From Akebia trifoliata (Eukaryota; Streptophyta; Magnoliopsida; Ranunculales; Lardizabalaceae): 64,000 bases of DNA. Each line of letters starts with the position of its first letter. Within the stretch, counting starts at the first letter, position 1. The notes under the pieces were generated by a model, which was given only the letters and a program-made list of their open reading frames with translations, was not told the origin of the DNA and made no database searches. This document shows, in pieces, positions 46,418 through 57,835 of the stretch. The position numbers and the translations under genes are program-made. The DNA lies in contig CM030716.1 of NCBI GenBank assembly GCA_017979445.1, positions 10,601,974-10,665,973 on the forward strand. Direction: 5' to 3'.

Positions 46418-48139
46418 TGTAGACACCCCATTTTTGCATCCGCCTGATTAATCAAGTCGTCAACCCGATCGCAAAGGTTCCCAATGATGGATGTCTATTC
46501 CAATGCTTTATTTTGTTACCAGATATGTTTCAAAAATCCGGATGAGGTATTTCGAACTGACAAAACTTAGAAACCACGCTACGCTAGGAAAATACTACCC
46601 GAGAAACATAGAAATCATCATCCTGCAAACCAAAAAGAAGCTTCACGATAAAAATCACTAAAAATGACCAAATTACCAAAATACCTCTAACATCAAAACA
46701 ACCTTAGAGCCTACATTACGCTTAGGAAAATCCACTCAAACACAAAAAACAACAAATCGAAACCAAGTAAACCACTTCGCCAATTTTCATAAAATTTGAC
46801 AAAATTACGAAAATACCCCTCATAAAGTTCACGACCATTTCATACAAAAAACTTCATAAATGACAAAAACCAACATTCCCATTGAATTCCTTACGAAAAA
46901 CTGATTCCAAAACATCCTGGAACATTGAAAAACGACTTAAAACGTAAAAAATCCTCTCCGAGGGCAAAATGGTAATTTCACAATTTTAATAATTAAAATT
47001 TTCAAAATTAATAAATAAATCATTAAATAATGTAAAGTGAAACATTAATAAAATTAATTATAAAATTTAAATCAAAAAATTGATCAATCAGGCTTTCAAG
47101 AAAAATTGTTGATGGTTCGCAAGATATTTCTTTAAGGATCCCTCCATTTAGGGGTCCAAAGAATTAAAGATATAATAGAGGGGGGTTCTTCAAAAATTTA
47201 AAGTCAATCAAGCAAGACTAAAGTCAAGATATTAAAGTCAATCAAATAAGACTAAAGTCAAAATTAAAGTCAATTAAGTAAGACTAGAGTCAAGTATTAA
47301 AGTCAATCTCATAAGACTAAAGTCAAAATCCTAAATCAAAACCCTAATCTAAACTAATCGAGTCAATCTCATAAGACTAAGGTCAAAATCCTAAATCAAA
47401 ACCCTAATCTAAACTAATCAAGTCAATCTCATAAGACTAAAGTCAAAACCCTAAAACCCTAAAGACTAAGTCAAAACCCTAATTGAAACCCTAAAAGAAA
47501 TCCTAATCAAACCCTAATGCTTCTAAAAACTTTATAAATAGGAGCCTCCACACCCTATTTTCGTATCAAAGAAAAAATCCTAGAAAAAGTAGGGGAAGAA
47601 GCCTCCACAACCTCCCCAAAACCCTAATTTTGGAGCCCCAACTCCTTCCCTAACACCCCTACTCCGATTTTAGCCTAAAAAATACCCAAAAACCTTTTAA
47701 AAAACATCCCAAAAATCCACAACAAATTCGAAGCACCCAGATCCATGAAGGAGATACCTTACCTCGGAGATCAGAAATCAGATCCGGAGATAGAACGAAG
47801 TGAGGAATACGGTACAAGGAACCGTTTTCACCAGATCTGAGGGAATGTCACTTTTGCAGATCGAATGTAAGATTTTTCATTATTTTTTAATCTAGGTTTG
47901 TCATTAGCGATGTAGATTTATTTGTGATAAGTAGAGACCGGCAATGGCCGGGCGGGGTTGGTGCCTAACACCTTCCAACCCCGTAACATGATCCCCGGAT
48001 TCAGATTTTCTATAGTAGATTAATTTATTATCCGTTTTAGAGTCAGTTTGGTTCCTAGACCATAATAACTAGGTGGCGACTCCCAAACCTCAAGGGTCAA
48101 AAGCGGATTCGCGCACCCCGCGGATCGAGGGCGCTTTCA
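46418..48139 (+). repeat. 5' LTR of element B
   Basis: 1722 bp, TGTAGACACCCCATTTTTGC...GAGGGCGCTTTCA. Contains TGGCGACTCC at 48074-48083, telobox-like AAACCCTAA repeats at 47330-47520 and a TATA box at 47533. Confidence 0.95.
47330..47540 (+). promoter_or_regulatory. LTR promoter with telobox-like repeats and TATA box
   Basis: Several AAACCCTAA/AAAACCCTAA motifs cluster just upstream of TATAAATAGGAG (TATA at 47533-47540). The right LTR has the same arrangement (TATA at 56462-56469). AAACCCTAA is a known plant promoter motif; its role here is inferred. Confidence 0.55.
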
Positions 48140-48140
48140 G

Positions 48141-48159
48141 TGGCGATTCCACTGGGGAC
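48141..48159 (+). other. Primer binding site of element B, tRNA-Arg
   Basis: TGGCGATTCCACTGGGGAC, one base after the 5' LTR. One mismatch relative to the element A site. Confidence 0.88.
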
Positions 48160-48399
48160 TAATGAGGATCAAACTTGAAAAACCCCAAGTATGGGAGCAT
48201 TGCCAAGATGACCCAGTTTTTTTTATTATTTAGTTGGATTTATTTTATTTATTTTTTCTGTTTATTTATTTTTTATCTTGATTGTAGATGATTTTGGGTA
48301 TTGCATTTTTTTTTCTCCAATTAAGGATCACTTTTTGATGACCCCTAAATAATGAAAGATTCAAATTGACCAATGAAAATGATGGAATGATGAAGGTTG

Positions 48400-48960
48400 G
48401 ACAGAAATATTAAAACATTTTTAGAGAATATTCTAGTGAGAATTAAGTCTGGGAGCCAATTAATAAAACATAGATCTCGTCGAGTAGATTAATTTAGAAT
48501 CTGAGTTCACTCAATTTCGTTATCGGAAGCCTTAGATATCATCGATGCAAGTTCAATCTGTAAATCTGGAATTATTTCTAAATGAAAGTTGGGACAGCAA
48601 CGTTAAAACTTTTTTACAGAACATTTTTGTGAGAATTAAGTCTGGGAACCTCTTAATAAAACGTAGATCTCATCGAGTAGATTAATTTAGAACTTGAGTT
48701 CACTCAATTTCGTTATCAGAAGCCTTAGATATCATCGATGCAAGTTCAATCTGTAAATCTGGAATTGTTTCTGAATGAAGGTTGGGACAGCAACGTTAAA
48801 ACGTTTTTACAGAACATTCTGGTGAGAACTAAGTCTGGACACCTATTAATAAAATGTAGATCTCATCGATTAGACTAATTTAGAACTTGAGTTCACTCGA
48901 TTTCGTTATCGGGAGCCTTAGATATCATCGATGCAAGTTCAGATTATATTTTCCTAATTC
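48400..48960. repeat. 193 bp tandem array in element B
   Basis: About three units. TTAGATATCATCGATGCAAG recurs at about 192 bp spacing (near 48533, 48725 and 48917). Homologous to 31080-31830 in element A, which has four units. Confidence 0.9.
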
Positions 48961-49299
48961 ACAGAAAATCTGAATTTATCTAATGTTGGCACAATTAATG
49001 TTCTTGAGAGTGAGCTCATCTCAACCATTGTCATTCTATCATCAATGTAACACCTATTGGAATCTCGATTTATTTTGGATCACCCAAAAGTGATCATGGA
49101 TTGGACCTTAAAAATTATAAAAATTATGCCTATTGCAATGTTTGTTTGATTAATTATTATATGACATGCTCATTAATTGATTTGCCATGATCTTGACAGA
49201 TATATTTGTGATGGGTTTGATTTCATATTAATTTCGATGTGATGGGTTTTGGATTATTTTCTTGATCAATATTCATTTGATATCCATATGTGATGACAT

Positions 49300-49930
49300 A
49301 ATCTGGCCCATGGGCCCACGTGTTTGAAAAAGGCCCCGGGCACACCCCACCCTATTTTGCACACACCACAAGCACGTTTACTGTTTTACCCACTTACACG
49401 TCCCATATAGCCAACGTGGCACTAGTGCGTGGCCCGGTCTCTTCGGAGATGCGACGTCATTCATGAAAACCACAACTCCAGTCACGTACCTTAGGGTATA
49501 TCAAACTGGGGGCATCAATACCGTCTGATCAGGTGATTCTGAGAGGTATATTGATGCACCCAAGCTGGAGTGACCTGAGCCTTTGACCTATTGTGAGCCA
49601 CACAGTCACATGTCCCGATTGTCAACGTAGTACTAGTACGTGGTCGGTCCCCTCGTGGGATGACAAACCATTTATGAAAGCTACAACCCTTGACTCGTAC
49701 CCGTAGGTATAAAAGATAATCTAAGTGTATCAATTGCACTTCTTGGTCAAAATCGGTGCCTAAGCAGATCTTGCCCCGCTGTACCCTACTGTACGAGGGG
49801 GATAGACTACGTCTATTCTAGACGAGAGGTATTTAAGTGGGCCCTTGCTCAGCATTGTGCACCACCTCTCAACTGGAGATCAAACTGGCTATTTTTGGCT
49901 TCAGAGAAGTGAATTGAGGTTTTAGATTAT
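49300..49930 (+). other. Conserved leader block of element B
   Basis: Homologue of 30130-30720. Contains TAGACTACGTCTATTC (49803-49818), GTACCCTACTGTACGAGGGG and the two diverged modules with GTGGCACTAGTGCGTGG and ACGTAGTACTAGTACGTGG palindromes. No convincing coding frame. Confidence 0.7.
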
Positions 49931-50329
49931 TACCTATAAGGTATATCAAACCAAGTCACCACGTATCGAAAGGTATATAGGTGTGCTTGGGCAAGGGTGG
50001 CTAGATAAAAATGCATTGCATGTAGTAAGCTTAGAGTCTAGAAACCTTCCCAATAGGTTACAACTCGAACTTATCGTGGGTATTCCCGGGTTGTTTATTG
50101 AATGGAGTCCGTTGATTGATGAATGTATGTGAGTGATGTGAATGGTGAGATCAGAGTGTATGATTGTCCTCAAGGATCAAAAATATTGTTTTTGAAAATC
50201 AAAATGGGTGCACCGACCCAATAAAGAATCCATTCTTTTATAATAATGACCCAGTCCATCTCGATCCAACAGTCCTGATGGACCGGGCCATTTAAATCGA
50301 AATAGAAATCAAATTTTCAAAGAAGAAAA

Positions 50330-50550
50330 ATAGTTTACAAAGGCAAAATATTTCCTAGAAAAAAAAATATTTTCCAAAAGAAGTGTTTTCCAGAGAAAGT
50401 GTTATTCTCTAGAAAAAATATTTTCTAAGAAAAAACGTTTTCCAAAAACTATTTTTCATAAGAACAAGATTTTCCAAGAGAAAATGATTTCCAAATAAAA
50501 AAGTATTTTTCAGAAGAAAATATTTTCCAAAAGAAAAGAAAATGATTTAC
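50330..50550. repeat. Degenerate TTTTCCARAAGAA repeats in element B
   Basis: Counterpart of 29490-29715: imperfect repeats around AAATATTTTCCAAAAGAA. Confidence 0.7.
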
Positions 50551-51219
50551 AAAAGATCTATGTTTGCATGAAATTTTTTTGAAATATGTTTTTTACCAAA
50601 AATCTATTTTTTGCATGGACCTTATAAAATTATCAAAATATGTTTTTCTAAAAAGAAAATGATTGCAAAAAATAATCAGTATTGTGAAAATTGTTATTCA
50701 ATAAAAACATTATTTTCAAGAGTGTAATAAAATTATTTTTCTTCTGAATAATCATTGAATAGATGAATTGTTTAACGGATTGGTGTACAAAATTCTATAA
50801 AATCTCAGGGTTCATTTAAAATGTTATCAAGGGGGTGACACTGAAATTGGTTAAATTCACCTTCAAAGAGGTTTTAAGGGTTATCATTGTATCTAAGCTC
50901 AATCGTCTATCGTCTAGCTTGGGTTGTAAATCCGGTCAGTTAGAGTAAACGTCAATATCAAGTCAACAGTTAGAAATGACCTAAAAATTTCTCAACATCG
51001 ATCAGTTATTCTTTGAAGATTATAGTGTTTCAATCCTACCGGTTGTAAGTAATATCTCAGTCCTCAGTCCTAATCAAACTCGTGTGGGTACTTGTCTTGA
51101 GTTTTCATGAGTCATTTGGGTTAGCTCGAGTTTTTTTTTATTCCAGCAAGGTCATGTCTTCCTTAGATTGAGTCTACTCTTTCCTATTGAGTCAGGTTAG
51201 TTCATCGAGTCTATAGGTG

Positions 51220-51396
51220 TCTGTTGCCCCATCTGAAATTGATCGGATAAATGAAATTTTTGAATACCTCGAGCGCATTAACGAATTAACTAATAATTTG
51301 ATAGATTTCGTTTCTGAACAAAAAGATAAGAGTCGGGCTCAACCTTTAATCGAGAAAGGAAAGGTCTTTGACCTTGAAACAAAAAATAATTCTTAA
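51220..51396 (+). pseudogene. Coding-like relic, possible coiled coil
   Basis: 58 open codons with coding character: SVAPSEIDRINEIFEYLERI, then NELTNNLIDFVSEQ and a charged tail ending in TAA at 51394-51396. Element A has a frameshifted homologue. It lies upstream of the integrase relic, so it may derive from a pol linker or gag. Not identified. Confidence 0.45.
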
Positions 51397-51619
51397 AGAG
51401 ATTCAAATAGAAACCATCTTATCCCTAAAGGAACACCAGGGGATAATGAATTTACTCAGAAATTTCAAAATACTTGTTCATGTGATCATATGAGGGTATG
51501 TTAGGTACAAGCTTGGGTATTGTTCAACACGGAATAGATACTCGTCTATATCGATGGAATTAAAGAAGATGTTATAAAATGTATCAGCACTATCCTTACT
51601 ACATCTTGAGTTTCGAATC

Positions 51620-52322
51620 ACATATTATCAGTCGATATGGGGGTACCTTTTGAACTGATCTCTGATAATGGGTCATACTTCAAAGCATAATCATTACTCT
51701 ATGTTTAAAGTTGAATATCCGGAAGCACAAATCATCCCCCTACCATCCTCAGATCAATGGAACGGTTGAAGCAGTTATTAAGAGTCTCAAGACTATCATC
51801 AGGAAAATATGTCAATCACATCGAGATTGGTCAGAAAAATTATCATTCACGCTATGGATATATCGAACTTCAATTCGATCCTTTACTGGAGCTACTCCCT
51901 ACTCCTTAGTGTATGGCATGGAAGTAGTCTTGCCAATTGAAATGGAAATTTCGTCTCTCAGGGTCTTGTTGGAAAATCATTTGTTAGAAACAGATTGAGT
52001 TCGACAGCAGTATGAAGAATTAAACTTGATCGAAGAAAACGAGTTAAAGCCCTGTACCATGTGCAAGCTTATCTAAGAAGAGTCACCCGTGCATTTGACA
52101 AAAAGGTCAAAGCTCATCATTTACAAGTCAAGGATTTAACTACCAGACTTCAAAGAAAATTGAACACTCCTCCTCAACTATAGGAGAAAGTTTGAACCCA
52201 ATTGGAGAAATTCATTCATTAAGGAAATACTGTCAGGAAAAGCTGTCAGACTTCAAGATCATGATGGAATCGAGTTACCAGAACTAACCAACCTTGACCA
52301 AATCAAACGGTACTACATTTAA
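51620..52322 (+). pseudogene. Integrase 3' relic in element B
   Basis: Tat integrase remains: ELISDNGSYFK (second catalytic Asp), SPYHPQINGTVEAVIKSLKT (catalytic Glu), YRTSIRSFTGATPYSLVYGM and SLRVLLENHLLETD. After a stop, VRQQYEELNLIEENELKPC follows, with the terminus LDQIKRYYI plus TAA at about 52320. The first catalytic Asp and the zinc finger are missing, and several stops and frameshifts are present. Better preserved than in element A. Confidence 0.85.
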
Positions 52323-53819
52323 GGAGGCCATTTTTAGCCGAATCAATTTTTCTATTACCTAGTTCTTTATTCTCCTATCTCAACCCCTTTGCAGCCTGTT
52401 CAAAAAGAGAAAAATTGTGCCTTTTATTTCTTAGCCTAATTACCTAACACAGGGGAGGGAAAAATTTGAACTACGTTTTGGTCTGATCCCAAAAATTTGG
52501 GGTACATAGGCAACCTGAGAAGTTACTTCAGGCCCGACCACATCAAAATAGAAAAATATATATAGATTCCCCGACAAAGGAAAAATCTAAAAAGAAAAAA
52601 ATTTAAAAGAAAAAGAAATATCATCCAAAATGGAGAAGAAAGTTCAAGAATAATTTTTAAATGAAATGCCACACAAGGGGCATTTGGGTTTTTGAGCCTC
52701 AAAATTCCTTTCCTTTTATGCCTAGTCCCAAGCCTACCTATAAAAGTCCTCCTAAGTACCGTGTGAAAAAGTCAAGGAGGGTAGCGAAGCATGATCAGAC
52801 AGTAATTCTAGAACTTCAGAAGAGAAGAAAAAGATAAAAAAATGAAGAAGCTTGCTAAGTTGAAAATCCGGAAAGGGCGACTTAGGCAAAAATTAAGGCA
52901 AGCTCGCAAGGTTGAAAATCTGAAAGGGCAATTTTAGCAACAATCAGAGCAAAGAAAAAAGAAAGAGCTCACTAGATCGAAAACCTGAAAAGACGATCTA
53001 GGCAAAAGCTAAAGCAAGCTTGCTAGATTGAAAACCTGAAAAGGCGATCTAGGCAAAAGTTAGAGCAATAAAGAAAAATAGAAGAAAATCCCAAGCTGAA
53101 AGCGGCCCGAGCTGAAACATCAGAAGTTCGAATCATCAAGTTCAATACTCAGCTTAAACCAGGCATAGATTCAGAAGTCACAAGTATCTTGTCTACGATC
53201 GATATGAAAATTCTTACTTCCCCAAGTGAACCAATGGAGAGAATGGTGAATTCTATGATGAGTCTCAAAAGGAAATATTTTGTTCTCTTGAGCCTGACTC
53301 AAAATCTTTAATAAAATTAATCAAAATTAAAAGTTGGATCTTTATTGCGCTTGTGGTAATCAAATATTTCAAACCTTCATACAAGGGGCATTTTTTCTTT
53401 TTCCTCTAGATATGTAATTTCCCCCCTTATACCAGGGGCATTTTTTAATGATGTGTTCAATTATTTTCAATGCCATTGTCAAACTAGGGACATTTTGTTT
53501 TTGAGCAATGTTAATCCTAAAAAAAATAATGAGAACTTCAAATTTAAGGTTACCCTCTTGATAGCAGTTTTTCGAAAAAACTCTTGAGATTCAAACTCAG
53601 GTTTTAAATTCATAAAACTTTTGGATAAATCCTTGAGGTTCAAACAAAAGCACTTCGGATCTCACATTTGACTGTGCCCAGAGATCAACTAATATGGTAT
53701 TTTTTCATTCCTAGATCCAATCATTCTTGGATTCGATCATTTCTCTTCCAGATTTATTCAATTCACTCTGATCAGTCTTTTCCAAATTCATTCATTCTTT
53801 CCCAAAAGTCCTTCATTCC
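52323..53819 (+). other. Element B spacer
   Basis: Non-coding counterpart of 26323-27819. It includes four degenerate copies of AAGCTTGCTAGATTGAAAAC plus CTGAAAAGGCGATCTAGGCA (52840-53065) and CATTTTTT/AGGGGCATTT repeats (53390-53500). Confidence 0.55.
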
Positions 53820-54945
53820 TTCGCCAATTTTGCTCAGATACCGCCAAAGGTTATCTTGGATTTTGCTCAGTTGCCGCCAAGGGTTATCTTGGATTTTGCT
53901 CAGATACCGCCAATGGTCATCTTGGATTTTGCTCAGTTGCCGCCAAGGTTATCTTGGATTTTGCTCAGTTTCCGTTAAGGGTTATCTTGGATTTTACTCA
54001 GATGCCGCCAAGGGTTATCTTGGATTTTGCTCAGTTTCCGCCAAGGGTTATCTTGGATTTTGCTCAGTTGTTACCAAGGGTTATCTTGGATTTTGCTCAG
54101 TTGCCGCCAAGGGTTATCTTGGATTTTGCTCAGATGCCGCCAAGGGTTATCTTGGATTTTGCTCAGATACCGCCAAGGGTCATCTTGGATTTTGCTCAGT
54201 TGCCGCCAAGGGTTATCTTGGATTTTGCTCAGTTGCCGCCAAAGGTTATCTTGGATTTTGCTTAGTTTCCGCCAAGGGTTATCTTGGATTTTGCTCAGTT
54301 GCCGCCAAGGGTTTTCTTGGAATTATGCTCAGATACCGTCGAGGGTTTTCTCGGAACTATGCTCAGATGTCACCAAGGGTTTTCTTGGAATTATGCTCAG
54401 ATGCCGCCAAGGGTTTTCTTGGAATTATGCTCAGATGCCGCCGAGGGTTTTCTCGGAACTATGCTCAGATGCCGCCAAGGGTTTTCTCGGAACTATGCTC
54501 AGATGCTGCCAAGGGTTTTCTTGGAATTATGCTCAGATGCCGCCGAGGGTTTTCTCGGAACTATGCTCAGATGCCGCCAAGGGTTTTCTTGGAATTATGC
54601 TCAGATACCGCCGAGGGTTTTCTCGGAACTATGCTCAGATGCCGCCAAGGGTTTTCTTGGAATTATGCTTAGATGCCGCCAAGGGTTTTCTTGGAATTTT
54701 GCTTAGATACCGCCGAGGGTTTTCTCGGAACTATGCTCAGATGCCGCCAAGGGTTTTCTTGGAATTATGCTCAGATGCCGCCGAGGGTTTTCTCGGAACT
54801 ATGCTCAGATGCCACTAAGGGTTTTCTTGGAATTATGCTCAGATGCCGCCGAGGATTTTCTCGGAACTATGCTCAGTTACTGCCGAGGGTTTTCTCGAAA
54901 TTATGCTCAGATGCCGCCAAGGGTTTTCTTGGAATTATGCTCAGT
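53820..54945. repeat. 33 to 34 bp tandem array in element B
   Basis: About 33 units. The first half (to about 54310) has 33 bp units (GTTATCTTGGATTTTGCTCA plus GTTGCCGCCAAGG). The second half has 34 bp units with GTTTTCTTGGAATTATGCTC or the GTTTTCTCGGAACTATGCTC variant. Open frames of up to 334 codons cross it and are artefacts of the unit length. Confidence 0.95.
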
Positions 54946-55271
54946 TTATATTTACTTCATGTTCAGATTTGACTCATTTCCAACTCAAACTCTTTGAAAT
55001 CTATCTCAGATTTTGAGCCCACACACTTGCAAAGTTGTTACATCAGTCAAGGAGAATTTTTTAAAAATTCAAGGATCTGACACTGCCAGTGAGAGCTCGC
55101 GCTCAAGGACCTGACATTTTTCTAGTTCGGGGAGAGTTTTACGCTCAATGATCCGAATACCCCGACGAATTATTAAATCAGGCTGCAAAATGAACTGTCA
55201 CTGGCTTTGGCATTCAGATATCGCACTATCTACCAAATTAGATTTGCTATCTAGTTTGCTTCAACCCTCTG

Positions 55272-55286
55272 CCAAAGAGGGGCATC
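55272..55286 (+). other. Polypurine tract of element B
   Basis: CCAAAGAGGGGCATC directly before the 3' LTR, identical to that of element A. Confidence 0.9.
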
Positions 55287-57065
55287 TGTAGACACCCCAT
55301 TTTTGCATCCGCCTGATTAATCAAGTCGTCAACCCGATCGCAAAGGTTCCCAATGATGGATGTCTATTCCAATGCTTTATTTTGTTACCAGATATGTTTC
55401 AGAAATCCGGATGAGGTATTTCGAACTGACAAAACTTAGAAACCACGCTACGCTAGGAAAATACTACCCGAGAAACATAGAAATCATCATCCTGCAAACC
55501 AAAAAGAAGCTTCACGATAAAAATCACTAAAAATGACCAAATTACCAAAATACCCCTAACATCAAAACAACCTTAGAGCCTACATTACGCTTAGGAAAAT
55601 CCACTCAAACACATAAAACAACAAATCGAAACCAAGTACACCACTTCGCCAATTTTCATAAAATTTGACAAAATTACGAAAATACCCCTCATAAAGTTCA
55701 CGACCATTTCATACAAAAAATTTCATAAATGACAAAAACCAACATTCCCATTGAATTCCTTACGAAAAACTGATTCCAAAACATACTGGAACATTGAAAA
55801 ACGACTTAAAACGTAAAAAATCCTCTCCGAGGGCAAAATGGTAATTTCACAATTTTAATAATTAAAATTTTTAAAATTAATAAATAAATCATTAAATAAT
55901 GTAAAGTGAAACATTAATAAAATTAATTATAAAATTTAAACCAAAAAACTGATCAATCAGGCTTTCAAGAAAAATTGTTGATGGTTCGCAAGATATTTCT
56001 TTAAGGACCCCTCCATTTGGGGGTCCAAAGAATTAAAGATATAATAGAGGGGGGTTCTTCAAAAATTTAAAGTCAATCAAGCAAGATTAAAGTCAAGATA
56101 TTAAAGTCAATCAAATAAGACTAAAGTCAAAATTAAAGTCAATTAAGTAAGACTAGAGTCAAGTATTAAAGTCAATCTCATAAGACTAAAGTCAAAATCC
56201 TAAATCAAAACCCTAATCTAAACTAATCGAGTCAATCTCATAAGTCTAAGGTCAAAACCCTAAATCAAAACCCTAATCTAAACTAATCAAGTCAATCTCA
56301 TAAGACTAAGGTCAAAATCCTAAATCAAAACTCTAATCTAAACTAATCAAGTCAATCTCATAAGACTAAAGTCAAAACCCTAAAACCCTAAAGACTAAGT
56401 CAAAACCCTAATTGAAACCCTAAAAGAAATCCTAATCAAACCCTAATGTTTCTAAAAACTTTATAAATAGGAGCCTCCACACCCTTTTCGTATCAAAGAA
56501 AAAACCCTAGAAAAAGTAGGGGAAGAAGCCTCCACAACCTCCCCAAAACCCTAATTTTGGAGCCCCAACTCCTTCCCTAACACCACTACTCCGATTTTAG
56601 CCTAAAAAACACCCAAAAACCTTTCAAAAACATCCCAAAAATCCACAACAAATTCGAAGCACCCAGATCCAAGAAGGAGATACCTTACCTCGGAGATCAG
56701 AAATCAGATCCGGAGATAGAACAAAGTGAGGAATACGGTATAAGGAACCGTTTTCACCAGATCTGAGGGAATGTCACTTTTGCAGATCGAATGTAAGATT
56801 TTTCATTATTTTTTAATCTAGGTTTGTCATTAGCGATGTAGATTTCTTTGGGATAAGTAGAGACCGGCAATGGCCGGGCGGGGTTGGTGCCTAACACCTT
56901 CCAACCCCGTAACATGATCCCCGGATTCAGATTTTCTATAGTAGATTAGTTCATTATCCGTTTTAGAGTCAGTTTGGTTCCTAGACCATAATAACTAGGT
57001 GGCGACTCCCAAACCTCAAGGGTCAAAAGCGGATCCGCGCACCCCGCGGATCGAGGGCGCTTTCA
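55287..57065 (+). repeat. 3' LTR of element B
   Basis: 1779 bp. It is longer than its partner by about 57-60 bp because of one extra copy of a TCAAGTCAATCTCATAAGAC-type repeat (about 56285-56345). Otherwise about 98% identical by eye. Confidence 0.95.
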
Positions 57066-57797
57066 TTGACCCTTGTTATTTCCTTTTGGTTGCTGAGTTG
57101 CAAAGAAGCCAGGACGAAGACTTGTGAAATTCGCAGCAGCCACGAGCTGCTGGGTAGCAGCCTCCATCCTTCGCAAGTAACTCTCATGCCCAACAAGTAG
57201 ATCATGGAGCTCTTCAAAGGCAAGAGATTTTTCTCTAGCCCGAATAAGTGCAGCAATCTCACGAAATTCGGGCCCTAACCCGTTGAGGACATAGAAGGTG
57301 ATGTCGTCATCGGAGATTGGGTGATCAATGAGGGCTATCTCATCAGCCAAGCCTTTAACCGCATGAAGATACTCTAAGATTGGGCGGTTTCCACGCTGAA
57401 TCAAAGTCAGTTCTTCCTTGAGTTGCATTGCCCTTGTACGCAATTTACTTGCGTACATGGTTGATAATTTTTTCCAGGCTTCATAGGAGGTTTTGGCTGT
57501 GGCAATAAGAGGCGTGATTTTTGGAGAAGTAGAAGCAAGGATAGCACTAAGAATTAGCTTATCTTGTGTAACCCAATGGTGTTTCTTGGCTATAGATGGT
57601 GGGGTTCCATCTGAGGAGGGGCAATGCGATTCGCCATTAACGTAATCCATTAGATCATAGCCAATTAGGAGAGCCTCAAATTGAGCTCGCCATTGGGGAA
57701 AAGATGAGGGTGTGAGTTTCTCATTGATCTGAGCTGTGATGTTAAAAACAAGAAGCGAAATTTCTGAGGGAGAGATAGGCTGATTTGCGGAAGACAT
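57066..57797 (-). pseudogene. Copia gag, N-terminal part
   Basis: I choose the ATG at 57797 (MSSANQPISPSE), because an upstream ATG at 57836 overlaps the PBS. It has the Copia gag core: LTPSSFPQWRAQFEALLIGY, DYVNG, AWKKLSTMYASKLRTRAMQL, EYLHAVKGLADEIA, DDITFYVLNGLGPEF. It is open to the insertion point of element B at NNKGQ. Confidence 0.9.
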
Positions 57798-57823
57798 GAG
57801 GATCAAATTCTCGTTGGAGATTA

Positions 57824-57835
57824 GCTCTGATACCA
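57824..57835 (-). other. Copia primer binding site, tRNA-iMet
   Basis: Minus strand TGGTATCAGAGC directly adjoining the 5' LTR. This fixes the unusual LTR end at ..CTTATA. Confidence 0.95.

Larger units (their letters stand above)
46418..57065 (+). mobile_element. Element B: non-autonomous Tat-derived LTR element
   Basis: 10.6 kb. LTRs lie at 46418-48139 and 55287-57065, flanked by the direct repeat TTGACC. It splits the Copia gag, and the two gag halves rejoin in frame once one TTGACC is removed. Plus orientation: PBS TGGCGATTCCACTGGGGAC at 48141, PPT at the right. It has the same internal block order as element A (22962-33849): 193 bp array, conserved leader block, GGAAAA-type repeats, coding-like relic, integrase relic, 33 bp array. 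It differs in lacking the 50 bp array and having a much longer 33/34 bp array. No gag, protease or RT. Confidence 0.93.

Noticed and set aside
46231..46455. Frame MINQADAKMGC... crossing into the Copia gag
   Set aside because: It spans the element B LTR/gag junction and is in the wrong frame for the CCHC knuckle.
49515..50173. Short minus-strand frames in element B leader, and 29754-30874 plus-strand frames in element A
   Set aside because: They are antisense to the element and no longer than expected in a GC-richer block; no domain is visible. Conservation is at the DNA level.
53668..54997. Overlapping plus-strand frames of up to 334 codons with repeats such as AAKGYLGFCSV
   Set aside because: The 33/34 bp tandem array makes all three frames open. 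There is no start context, no domain, and the frame rotates where the unit becomes 34 bp.
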